This document shows positions 9,373 through 17,217 of a DNA stretch of 64,000 nt, piece after piece. The stretch covers positions 19,051 to 83,050 of the forward strand of contig CANFXC010000006.1 of assembly GCA_947450765.1 (NCBI GenBank). Direction: 5' to 3'. The notes beneath the pieces are model-generated. The model worked only from the letters and a program-made list of their open reading frames with translations, searched no databases and had not been told where the DNA came from. This DNA comes from Comamonadaceae bacterium. Lineage in GTDB: Bacteria; Pseudomonadota; Gammaproteobacteria; Burkholderiales; Burkholderiaceae_C. Each line of letters begins with the position of its first letter. Within the stretch, counting starts at the first letter, position 1. Position numbers and translations under genes: made by a program.

Positions 9373-9397
9373 GTGTCAGGGATTTCACCGCTGACAC
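9373..9397 (+). promoter_or_regulatory. Hairpin between soxD and soxY
   Basis: A perfect 7-bp inverted repeat, GTGTCAG/CTGACAC with an 11-base loop, lies in the soxD-soxY gap. No U-run follows, so it does not look like a strong terminator. It could be an RNA processing or stability element that lets soxYZ, needed in stoichiometric excess as carriers, be expressed above soxCD. Function is inferred. Confidence 0.45.
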
Positions 9398-9441
9398 GAT
9401 TTGCTAACTTAACTACCATGCACTTTCATCAGGAGAATCGA

Positions 9442-9897
9442 ATGCAGTCACGCAGACAAACCCTCAAGCAAACCGCTGTGGTCGCTGGCCTTTTGGCTGG
9501 GACCGGTTTGTTCCCTCAGTTCGCTTGGGCGTTCAACAAAAGCGCGTTTGAAGCCAAGAGCTTGCAAGACGCCATCAAAGCTTATGGCGGCGGCACATTG
9601 ACAGAAAGCAAGGATGTCTCCATCACTGCGCCTGACATTGCCGAAAACGGTGCGGTCGTGCCCTTGGCTGTTAGTTGTGCGCTGCCAGGTGTCAAACGAT
9701 TGCTGTTGCTGGTCGAAAAAAACCCTTCCGCCTTGGTGGCGATGTTCGACGTCACGGACAGCATCGACCCGGCATTTTCAACACGCTCCAAGATGGGGCA
9801 ATCCTCTGACGTTTATGCGGTGGCCATCATGGCCGACGGCAAAGCGCTGTTCGCTAAAAAAGAAGTCAAGGTCACCCTGGGTGGTTGCGGCGGCTGA
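9442..9897 (+). CDS. soxY: Thiosulfate carrier subunit SoxY
   Basis: Periplasmic carrier that binds sulfur intermediates covalently through the cysteine of its C-terminal swinging arm. The protein is 151 aa and ends exactly in the diagnostic GGCGG. It has a Tat-like signal (SRRQTLKQ then a hydrophobic segment ending AWA), consistent with export of folded SoxYZ. The ATG at 9442 is preceded by AGGAG. An upstream in-frame start at 9373 lies inside a hairpin and is rejected. soxZ follows 51 bases later. Confidence 0.96.
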   Translation: MQSRRQTLKQTAVVAGLLAGTGLFPQFAWAFNKSAFEAKSLQDAIKAYGGGTLTESKDVSITAPDIAENGAVVPLAVSCALPGVKRLLLLVEKNPSALVAMFDVTDSIDPAFSTRSKMGQSSDVYAVAIMADGKALFAKKEVKVTLGGCGG

Positions 9898-9948
9898 TTT
9901 TCAGACTGTTCACCATTCCTTTCATATTTCAGATTCAGGAGTTACACC

Positions 9949-10260
9949 ATGGCAGATCCGATGCGCATTCGCGCCCAAGCAGCCGCAGGCAAAGCAACCG
10001 TTCGCGTGCTGATGGCGCATGAAATGGAAAGCGGTCAGCGCAAAGACCCGGCCGGCAAGACCATACCTGCCTGGTTCATTCAAGAAGTGACTGCCAGTCT
10101 CAACGGCAAACAAGTCCTCAACGCCGAATGGGGCCCTGCAGTGGCCAAGAATCCATTTCTTCAGTTTGTTGTCAGAGGCGCTAAGGCGGGTGACAAGATT
10201 GTCGTCAACTGGAAAGACAACCGGGGCGACAGCCGCACTGACGAAGCGACAGTTTCTTGA
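9949..10260 (+). CDS. soxZ: Thiosulfate carrier partner SoxZ
   Basis: Binding partner of SoxY. A 103-aa beta-sandwich protein without its own signal peptide, expected to be exported in complex with Tat-targeted SoxY. Sequence features include RVLMAHEMESGQRKD, PAWFIQEV and a C-terminal GDKIVVNWKDNRGD typical of SoxZ. AGGAG precedes the ATG by 7 bases. Confidence 0.95.
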   Translation: MADPMRIRAQAAAGKATVRVLMAHEMESGQRKDPAGKTIPAWFIQEVTASLNGKQVLNAEWGPAVAKNPFLQFVVRGAKAGDKIVVNWKDNRGDSRTDEATVS

Positions 10261-10292
10261 TATTTTTCACTATTTGACCTCACGGGGCGCTC

Positions 10293-11108
10293 ATGAAATT
10301 TCTTAAATCAGTTCCACTGATCGCCTCGGCGCTGGTCTTGTCTGGCTTGTTGGCCTCTGCGGCTTGGGCGCAAAAGTCCGCCATTGAAGCGATCGAAGAG
10401 TACCGCGCCATGATGCAAGACGGTAACCCGGCCGAGCTCTTTGAAGCCAAGGGCGAAGACATCTGGAAGTCACCGCGTGGACCGAAAAAAGTCTCGCTGG
10501 CGCAATGTGACTTGGGCAAAGGCCCTGGGGTCGTCAAAGGTGTCTTCGTTGAACTGCCACGCTATTTCGCCGACACACAGCGCATGCAAGACTTGGAGTC
10601 GCGGTTGCTGACTTGCATGGAAACACTGCAGGGCTTCAATGCCGCAGAGATCGCCAAGACGCCCTTTGGCAAAGGCGAGCAAGTCAACGTCACCGCATTG
10701 GCCACCTGGATCGCTGCTGAGTCGAAGGGGCAGAAATTCAATTTACCGCAAGCCCATGCCCAGGAAAAAGTGTTCTACGAGGTCGGTAAGCGGCTGTTCT
10801 TTCAGCGCGCAGGCGCGCATGACTTTGCCTGCGCTTCCTGTCACGGCGTTGACGGCAAGCGGATTCGTTTGCAGGACTTGCCGAACCTGACAAAAAATCC
10901 GGGTGATGGCATTGGCTTTGCTGCTTGGCCGGCTTACCGCGTTTCCAACGGCCAGATGTGGGGCATGCAGCAGCGCCTCAACGATTGCTACCGTCAGCAG
11001 CGCTTCCCTTACCCCGGTTTTGGCAGTGATGCGACAGTAGCCCTTGGCGTTTATCTCGGTGTGAATGGCAAGGGCGCTGTCTCTGTGGCACCTGCCCTTA
11101 AACGCTGA
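10293..11108 (+). CDS. soxA: Cytochrome SoxA, single-heme type
   Basis: Subunit of SoxAX, which couples thiosulfate oxidatively to the SoxY cysteine. The 271-aa protein has a signal peptide cleaved near residue 26 and one heme motif, CASCH at 180-184. The active-site heme ligand, normally a cysteine persulfide, is probably Cys232 in NDCYRQQRF. The N-terminal domain lacks a CxxCH; instead Cys72 and Cys108 are placed to form a disulfide, as in single-heme SoxA proteins such as that of Starkeya. soxX starts 15 bases downstream. Confidence 0.94.
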   Translation: MKFLKSVPLIASALVLSGLLASAAWAQKSAIEAIEEYRAMMQDGNPAELFEAKGEDIWKSPRGPKKVSLAQCDLGKGPGVVKGVFVELPRYFADTQRMQDLESRLLTCMETLQGFNAAEIAKTPFGKGEQVNVTALATWIAAESKGQKFNLPQAHAQEKVFYEVGKRLFFQRAGAHDFACASCHGVDGKRIRLQDLPNLTKNPGDGIGFAAWPAYRVSNGQMWGMQQRLNDCYRQQRFPYPGFGSDATVALGVYLGVNGKGAVSVAPALKR

Positions 11109-11123
11109 TACCGAAAGTCCAAC

Positions 11124-11777
11124 ATGAAGACAAAATACAAAATCACGCTGTCTCTTTTGGCCGTGGCGGCCATCACGGTAGGTTGTGCATCGTCGCCTAG
11201 TTTTGCCGAACTCGACAAGATCACCAGCGACATCGTCAAAGCGTCTTTTCGAGATGAAGGCATGGTCAAGGCGAGTGTGCTCAATGCCGACGAGACCAAC
11301 CGCCTGTGCAGCGCCGCCGATGTGGCGGGTCAACCGTTGGACGACAAAACAGCGCGTGCCTTGGAAGCTGCTAACTTCAAGATGATCAAGTGGCCCAGCG
11401 ATGGCAAGTTTCTGGGTGACTGGCAAGAGGGCGAGAAACTCGCTCAGAGCGGTCGCGGCATGACCTGGACGGACACGGCCGGTGCAGCCAATGGCGGCAA
11501 TTGCTACAACTGCCACCAGATGAGCAAGGAAGAAATCTCCTTCGGCACCATTGGCCCTAGCTTGTATAACTACGGCAAGCTGCGCGGTGTCACCGACCCG
11601 GCCAGCCCAGATGTTAGGCCGATGCTCGAATACACCTGGGGCAAGATTTGGAACTCCAAGGCCTACAACGCTTGCTCCAACATGCCGCGTGCGGGCCATT
11701 CCGGCATCTTGACTGAAGGTCAGGTGCGCGACATCGTGGGCTTGTTGCTGGACCCCAAGTCGCCGGTGAATCAGTAA
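11124..11777 (+). CDS. soxX: Cytochrome SoxX
   Basis: Monoheme electron acceptor subunit of SoxAX. It is 217 aa, with heme motif CYNCH at residues 127-131 and probable axial Met187 in NMPRAGH. This is longer than minimal SoxX because of an extra N-terminal region of about 80 residues before the cytochrome fold. Cys21 (TVGCASS) sits at the end of the signal sequence and could be lipidated, which would anchor the complex in a membrane, but the lipobox is not ideal. An intrinsic terminator follows about 28 bases after the stop. Confidence 0.93.
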   Translation: MKTKYKITLSLLAVAAITVGCASSPSFAELDKITSDIVKASFRDEGMVKASVLNADETNRLCSAADVAGQPLDDKTARALEAANFKMIKWPSDGKFLGDWQEGEKLAQSGRGMTWTDTAGAANGGNCYNCHQMSKEEISFGTIGPSLYNYGKLRGVTDPASPDVRPMLEYTWGKIWNSKAYNACSNMPRAGHSGILTEGQVRDIVGLLLDPKSPVNQ

Positions 11778-11804
11778 CTAGTAACGACGCTTCGTTGAAC
11801 ATTC

Positions 11805-11831
11805 AAAGTCCGGACACTTCCGGACTTTTTT
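11805..11831 (+). terminator. Intrinsic terminator between soxX and soxB
   Basis: A perfect 10-bp inverted repeat (AAAGTCCGGA, loop CACT, TCCGGACTTT) runs into a further short T-run. This is a good rho-independent terminator. It sits inside an apparent upstream extension of the soxB frame, which argues for the later soxB start and for partial or complete transcription stop before soxB. Confidence 0.8.
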
Positions 11832-11860
11832 CAGGCGATGACTTCATTGATTGCGAATTT

Positions 11861-13594
11861 ATGAATTTAACCAAACGCGAGTTGCTTCAGGTCTTGGGTG
11901 CGGGCGCTGCCGCTGGCATGGGGCTGGGGACCTACGCTGAGGCTGACGCGGCCACGGCGTCCAACGCTTTGTATGACTTTCCGAAGTTCGGCCAAGTGTC
12001 ATTTCTGCACATGACCGATTGCCACGCGCAGCTCAAACCGATTTACTTTCGCGAACCCAGCATCAACATCGGTCTGGGTGACATGAAGGGCCAGCTGCCG
12101 CACTTGGTGGGTGAGTACTTGTTGCAGGCCACCAAGATCAGGCCCGGTACGGTTGAGGCCCATGCGCTGACGTTTTTGAATTACGAAAACGCCGCCAAAC
12201 GCTACGGCAAGGTCGGCGGTTTTGCGCACCTCGCCACGCTGGTCAAGCGCATGAAGGCCAGTCGCCCCGGCGCCTTGTTGCTGGACGGCGGTGACACTTG
12301 GCAGGGCTCCGGCACCAGCCTCTGGACACAAGGCCAAGACATGGTCGAAGCGGCCAAGTTGCTGGGTGTCGATGTGATGACCGGGCACTGGGAGTTCACG
12401 CTGGGCATGGAGCGCGTCAAAGAAATCATTGACAAAGACTTTGCCGGCAAGGTCGACTTTGTGGCGCAGAACGTCAGAACCCAAGACTTTGGTGATCCGG
12501 TCTTCAAACCCTATGTGATCCGTGAAATCAATGGCGTGCCCTGCGCCATCATCGGCCAGGCTTTTCCGTACACGCCGATTGCCAATCCGCGCTACATGAT
12601 GGCGGACTGGGCCTTTGGCATACAAGACGAAAACATGCAGCTGATGGTCAACGAAGCCCGGGCCAAGGGCGCGCAAGTCGTCGTGGTGCTGAGTCACAAC
12701 GGCATGGACGTTGACCTGAAGATGGCGACCCGCGTCAGCGGCATTGACGCCATTTTGGGAGGCCACACGCACGACGGCATGCCGGTCGCCAGCATTGTGG
12801 CCAACAAAGGCGGCAAGACCATCGTCACCAACGCGGGCTCCAACAGCAAATTTCTGGGTGTGTTGGACTTAGAGGTCAAAGACAAAAAGGTGGTGGACTT
12901 TCGCTACAAGTTGCTGCCAGTTTTTGCCAACATGCTGCCGGCCGACAAAGCGATGGACGCATTGATCACCAAGGTTCGCGCGCCTTATGAAGTCAAGCTG
13001 GCTGAAAAGCTGGCCGTGACCGAGGGCACGCTTTACCGACGCGGCAATTTCAATGGCACTGGCGACCAGTTGCTGATCGATGCCTTGATGGATGTGCAGG
13101 GCGCTGAAATCGCTTTTTCTCCTGGTTTCCGCTGGGGCACCACGCTGCTGCCGGGGCAGACCATCACCCGTGAGTGGTTGATGGACATGACCGCGACCAC
13201 CTATTCCTACGCCACCGTCACAGAAATGACGGGCGAAACCATCAAGACCGTACTCGAAGATGTTGCTGACAATCTTTTCAACCCTGACCCGTATTACCAG
13301 CAGGGCGGCGACATGGTTCGGGTTGGCGGCCTGCAGTACAGCTGCAAACCGAGCGCAAGCATGGGCCAGCGCATCGACAACATGCAGCTGAACGGCAAAG
13401 CCATCGAGGCCGACAAAAAGTACAAAGTCGCCGGCTGGGCGCCTGTGGCCGAAGAGGCTCGCAGCCAAGGCAACGCAATGGTTTGGGATGTCGTGGAGAC
13501 TTGGCTCAAAGCCAGCGGCGGCAAGATCGCTCCGCGCCGTTTGAATGCGCCCCAACTCAGCGGTATTGAGCCCAACCCGGGTTATGTCGGCTGA
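11861..13594 (+). CDS. soxB: Thiosulfohydrolase SoxB
   Basis: Dimanganese hydrolase that releases sulfate from the cysteine-S-sulfonate on SoxY. The protein is 577 aa in the 5'-nucleotidase superfamily, with the metallophosphatase motifs MTDCHAQ, LDGGDTWQGS, LSHNGMDVDL and LGGHTHDGMP. The C-terminal nucleotidase domain includes GDQLLIDALMDVQGAEIAFSPGFRWG. The chosen ATG gives a signal region beginning MNLTKRELLQVLGAG. The expected Tat twin arginine appears as Lys-Arg. The frame opens at 11795, but that start would place coding sequence across a terminator hairpin. Confidence 0.95.
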   Translation: MNLTKRELLQVLGAGAAAGMGLGTYAEADAATASNALYDFPKFGQVSFLHMTDCHAQLKPIYFREPSINIGLGDMKGQLPHLVGEYLLQATKIRPGTVEAHALTFLNYENAAKRYGKVGGFAHLATLVKRMKASRPGALLLDGGDTWQGSGTSLWTQGQDMVEAAKLLGVDVMTGHWEFTLGMERVKEIIDKDFAGKVDFVAQNVRTQDFGDPVFKPYVIREINGVPCAIIGQAFPYTPIANPRYMMADWAFGIQDENMQLMVNEARAKGAQVVVVLSHNGMDVDLKMATRVSGIDAILGGHTHDGMPVASIVANKGGKTIVTNAGSNSKFLGVLDLEVKDKKVVDFRYKLLPVFANMLPADKAMDALITKVRAPYEVKLAEKLAVTEGTLYRRGNFNGTGDQLLIDALMDVQGAEIAFSPGFRWGTTLLPGQTITREWLMDMTATTYSYATVTEMTGETIKTVLEDVADNLFNPDPYYQQGGDMVRVGGLQYSCKPSASMGQRIDNMQLNGKAIEADKKYKVAGWAPVAEEARSQGNAMVWDVVETWLKASGGKIAPRRLNAPQLSGIEPNPGYVG

Positions 13595-13724
13595 TTCAAT
13601 CTTGGCGGCGGTTTGGCTCATGCGCTTTGCCACGGCTCATCCATGCGTTAGAAAGAATCGAAAAGCTATCGTCAGCCTGATGTTAGCGAGGCGGCACTCA
13701 GTCAGTTCTAGAAAGCCCAAACTC

Positions 13725-14069
13725 ATGGTCAAGCGTTCCATTCAAAAAATTCAAGCAGGTACAGCTGAGCCCGATGAGGTGTTCGAGTTGGCCGCCGAAG
13801 TTTTTCGAGTGATGTCCGCGCCCATGCGGCTGAAAATTATCAGCAGCTTGTGCCAAGCTGAAAAAAACGTGAGCGAGTTGCTCAGTGAGATCGTCACCAC
13901 ACAGCCGAACATGTCTCAGCACTTGAACACTCTTTATCAAGCCGGGGTTTTGGGCAAACGCCGCGAAGGCGTGCAAATCTTCTACCGCATCATCGACGAG
14001 CGTGTGGCCAAGCTGTGCCGGACGGTTTGTACCCAGATTGCGATGGAAGCGGACGCTACAAACGGCTAG
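13725..14069 (+). CDS. ArsR-family sulfur-responsive repressor (SoxR/SqrR/BigR-like)
   Basis: A 114-aa winged-helix regulator with an ArsR-type DNA-recognition region (TTQPNMSQHLNTLYQAGVL and a KRREGVQIFYRI wing). Cys43 (SLCQAEKN) aligns with the first redox cysteine of persulfide sensors such as SqrR and BigR. Cys98 and Cys102 in the last helix could supply the second thiol. Formation of a di- or tetrasulfide bridge would release DNA when reactive sulfur is present. It is 130 bases downstream of soxB, the usual neighbourhood for a sox repressor. An upstream frame from 13545 exists, but ATG 13725 gives the family length. Confidence 0.82.
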   Translation: MVKRSIQKIQAGTAEPDEVFELAAEVFRVMSAPMRLKIISSLCQAEKNVSELLSEIVTTQPNMSQHLNTLYQAGVLGKRREGVQIFYRIIDERVAKLCRTVCTQIAMEADATNG

Positions 14070-14204
14070 TTTGACCTGCCGTGGTCGCTGTCTCGGGCGA
14101 AACTGTCAACCTCGTGTCATCGTTCAGTGGCACAATATTGGATGTTTCTGAAGGCCCTTCCTGCCACAGTCGCATCCGCGAATCGGTCCAGCCGTGCTGC
14201 GGAA

Positions 14205-14250
14205 GGTTAATTAACAAGCTTTAACCAGCTAATGTTTCCCAAAGGGAAAC
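14205..14250 (+). promoter_or_regulatory. Leader dyads upstream of odhA
   Basis: Two inverted repeats precede the odhA ribosome site. GGTTAA/TTAACC is at 14205-14226. A 7-bp hairpin GTTTCCC-AAA-GGGAAAC spans 14234-14250 and directly abuts the GGAGG at 14251-14255. Closeness to the Shine-Dalgarno suggests an effect on translation or mRNA 5' stability. This is inferred from position only. Confidence 0.5.
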
Positions 14251-14266
14251 GGAGGTCAGCGTTCTC

Positions 14267-17158
14267 ATGAGTTCCAATCCACAGACACCTGCGTCTGCAG
14301 CCGCGTCGGTTTACGCCACATACCAAGACAATACCTATCTCTTCGGCGGCAATGCGCCTTATGTCGAAGAGATGTACGAGAACTATCTGGCTAATCCCGG
14401 GAGTGTGCCTGACAGCTGGCGCGATTATTTCGATGCCCTTCAGCATGTTCCCGCCGCCGACGGCTCGAACGCCAAAGACGTTCCTCACCAGCCCGTCATC
14501 AACGCCTTTGCTGAACGCGCCAAAGCTGGCGGCACCAAAGTCGTCATGGCCAGCGCAGACGCTGAAATGGGCCGCAAGCGTACTGCGGTTCAGCAATTGA
14601 TCGCTGCGTACCGCAACGTTGGTCAGCGTTGGGCTGATCTGGATCCGTTGAAGCGCACCGACCGTCCGTCCATCCCTGAGCTGGACCCTGCTTTCTATGG
14701 TTTCAGCGATGCCGACCAAGAAATCGTCTTCGATACCAGCAACACGTTTTTCGGCAAGAACCGCATGGCCTTGCGCGAACTGCTCAACGCCTTGCGCGAA
14801 ACCTACTGTGGCACCTTAGGTGCCGAGTACATGTACGCCACCGACCAAGGTGAAAAGCGCTGGTGGCAGCAAAAATTGGAAAGCATTCGCAGCAAGCCCA
14901 ACTTCACGGCCGAGAAGAAAACACACATTCTTGAGCGTTTGACGGCGGCTGAAGGCCTAGAGCGTTTCCTGCACACCAAGTACGTTGGACAAAAACGCTT
15001 CTCACTCGAAGGCGGCGAGAGTTTCATTGCGTCAATGGACGAGCTGATTCAATCTGCCGGCGCCCAAGGGGTGCAAGAAATTGTCATCGGTATGGCTCAC
15101 CGCGGCCGCTTGAACGTGCTGGTCAACACCATGCGCAAACTGCCTGCAGACCTGTTCGCAGAGTTTGACCACACTGCACCCGAAGACCTGCCATCTGGTG
15201 ACGTGAAATACCATCAGGGCTTCAGCTCTGATGTGAGCACAGCAGGTGGGCCAGTGCACCTGTCTTTGGCCTTCAACCCATCTCACCTTGAAATCGTCAA
15301 CCCAGTGGTTGAAGGTTCGGTGCGGGCACGGATGGATCGCCGCGCCGACCCATTGGGCAAGCAAGTGCTGCCGGTGCTGGTGCACGGCGATGCCGCCTTT
15401 GGCGGCCAGGGTGTCAATCAAGAGACGTTTGCATTGGCCCAAACCCGTGGTTACTTCACGGGTGGCACGGTGCACATCATCATCAACAACCAGATTGGTT
15501 TCACCACCTCTGACCCGCGTGACATGCGTTCCAGCGTGTTCTGCACGGACATCGTGAAGATGGTCGAAGCACCGGTTCTGCATGTCAATGGCGATGATCC
15601 TGAGGCCGTCGTTCTGGCGACTCAGTTGGCCCTTGAATACCGGCTGACGTTCCGCAAAGACGTGGTCTTGGACATCGTGTGTTTCCGCAAGTTGGGCCAC
15701 AACGAGCAAGACACGCCAGCGCTGACGCAGCCGCTGATGTACAAAAAAATCGTCGCGCACCCGGGTACCCGCAAGCTGTTTGCCGACAAACTGGCAACGC
15801 AAGGCTTGGGCGACACCTTGGGCGATGACATGGTCAAGTCCTACCGCGCTGCGCTCGACGCGGGCAAGCACATCGGTGAGTCGGTGCTGACCAACTTCAA
15901 AACCAAGTACACCGTCGACTGGGCCCCGTTTTTGGGTAAGAAATGGACTGATGCAGGTGATACCTCGATTCCTGCGTCTGAGTGGAAACGCTTGGCTGAA
16001 AGAATCACGACGATTCCTGAGTCCGTGTCACCGCACCAACTGGTTAAGAAGGTCTACGACGACCGCGCAGCCATGGGGCGCGGCGACACGCCCGTGGACT
16101 GGGGCATGGGTGAGCACATGGCCTTCGCGTCCTTGGTGGCCAGCGGCTACCCGGTGCGTTTGTCGGGTGAAGACAGCGGTCGCGGTACGTTCACACACCG
16201 TCACGCGGTGATCCACGATCAAAAACGTGAAAAGTGGGATATTGGCAGCTACGTTGCTTTGCAAAACGTGGCGGAGAATCAAGCCCCTTTTGTGGTCATC
16301 GATTCGATCCTGTCCGAAGAAGCGGTGCTTGGTTTTGAGTATGGTTACGCGTCGAACGACCCGAACACCATGGTCATCTGGGAAGCCCAGTTCGGCGACT
16401 TCGCCAATGGCGCGCAAGTGGTGATCGACCAGTTCATTGCCTCTGGTGAAGTCAAGTGGGGTCGTGTCAACGGCTTGACACTGATGCTGCCGCACGGCTA
16501 CGAAGGTCAAGGCCCTGAGCACAGCTCTGCGCGCCTTGAGCGCTTCATGCAGTTGGCGGCAGACACCAACATGCAGATCGTGCAGCCGACCACGGCGAGC
16601 CAGATCTTCCACGTGTTGCGTCGTCAGATGGTGCGTGACCTGCGCAAGCCGCTGATCATCTTCACGCCTAAGTCCTTGCTGCGCAACAAGGACGCCACGT
16701 CACCGGTGTCCGAGTTCACCAAAGGCAGCTTCCAGACCGTGATTCCAGAGAACAAGGTGCTGAAGGCCGACAAAGTCAAGCGCATCTTGGCTTGCTCCGG
16801 CAAGGTCTATTACGACTTGGTGAAAAAGCGCGAAGAGCTGGCCGCCAACGACGTCGCCATCTTGCGTGTGGAGCAACTCTATCCGTTCCCGCACAAGGCA
16901 TTCGCGGCTGAACTCAAGAAGTACCCGAACGCCACGGAACTGGTCTGGACGCAAGACGAGCCACAAAACCAAGGCGCCTGGTTCTTCGTGCAGCATTACA
17001 TCCACGAGAACATGGTGGCCGGTCAAAAGCTCGGCTATTCAGGCCGTGCTGCTTCCGCTTCGCCCGCGGTGGGTTATTCGCACTTGCACCAAGAGCAGCA
17101 AAAAGCGCTGGTCGAAGGCGCCTTCGGCAAGCTCAAAGGCTTTGTCTTGTCCAAATAA
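14267..17158 (+). CDS. sucA: 2-oxoglutarate dehydrogenase E1 component
   Basis: Thiamine-diphosphate-dependent E1 of the 2-oxoglutarate dehydrogenase complex (TCA cycle). It is 963 aa. The N terminus carries the E2-binding signature (YATYQDNTYLFGGNAPYVEEMYENYL). The ThDP motif begins at VHGDAAFGGQG and ends at INNQIGFTT. Other landmarks are GMAHRGRLNVLVN, SGEDSGRGTFTHRHAV and LMLPHGYEGQGPEHSSARLERF. GGAGG precedes the ATG. It heads an odhA-odhB-lpdA operon with gaps of 59 and 67 bases. Confidence 0.98.
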   Translation: MSSNPQTPASAAASVYATYQDNTYLFGGNAPYVEEMYENYLANPGSVPDSWRDYFDALQHVPAADGSNAKDVPHQPVINAFAERAKAGGTKVVMASADAEMGRKRTAVQQLIAAYRNVGQRWADLDPLKRTDRPSIPELDPAFYGFSDADQEIVFDTSNTFFGKNRMALRELLNALRETYCGTLGAEYMYATDQGEKRWWQQKLESIRSKPNFTAEKKTHILERLTAAEGLERFLHTKYVGQKRFSLEGGESFIASMDELIQSAGAQGVQEIVIGMAHRGRLNVLVNTMRKLPADLFAEFDHTAPEDLPSGDVKYHQGFSSDVSTAGGPVHLSLAFNPSHLEIVNPVVEGSVRARMDRRADPLGKQVLPVLVHGDAAFGGQGVNQETFALAQTRGYFTGGTVHIIINNQIGFTTSDPRDMRSSVFCTDIVKMVEAPVLHVNGDDPEAVVLATQLALEYRLTFRKDVVLDIVCFRKLGHNEQDTPALTQPLMYKKIVAHPGTRKLFADKLATQGLGDTLGDDMVKSYRAALDAGKHIGESVLTNFKTKYTVDWAPFLGKKWTDAGDTSIPASEWKRLAERITTIPESVSPHQLVKKVYDDRAAMGRGDTPVDWGMGEHMAFASLVASGYPVRLSGEDSGRGTFTHRHAVIHDQKREKWDIGSYVALQNVAENQAPFVVIDSILSEEAVLGFEYGYASNDPNTMVIWEAQFGDFANGAQVVIDQFIASGEVKWGRVNGLTLMLPHGYEGQGPEHSSARLERFMQLAADTNMQIVQPTTASQIFHVLRRQMVRDLRKPLIIFTPKSLLRNKDATSPVSEFTKGSFQTVIPENKVLKADKVKRILACSGKVYYDLVKKREELAANDVAILRVEQLYPFPHKAFAAELKKYPNATELVWTQDEPQNQGAWFFVQHYIHENMVAGQKLGYSGRAASASPAVGYSHLHQEQQKALVEGAFGKLKGFVLSK

Positions 17159-17217
17159 GCTGTCCCCGCAAAAGCTCACTCGCACCTCATTCAGAATCAA
17201 TTCCCGAAAGATCAAAA

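Noticed and set aside
11795..11860. Earlier ATG start for SoxB
   Set aside because: The segment contains a perfect terminator hairpin and no family-like residues; ATG 11861 gives the normal signal sequence.
15032..15871. Long minus-strand open frame opposite odhA
   Set aside because: It is one of many antisense frames in GC-rich coding DNA; it has no ribosome site or recognisable domain and lies across conserved E1 sequence.
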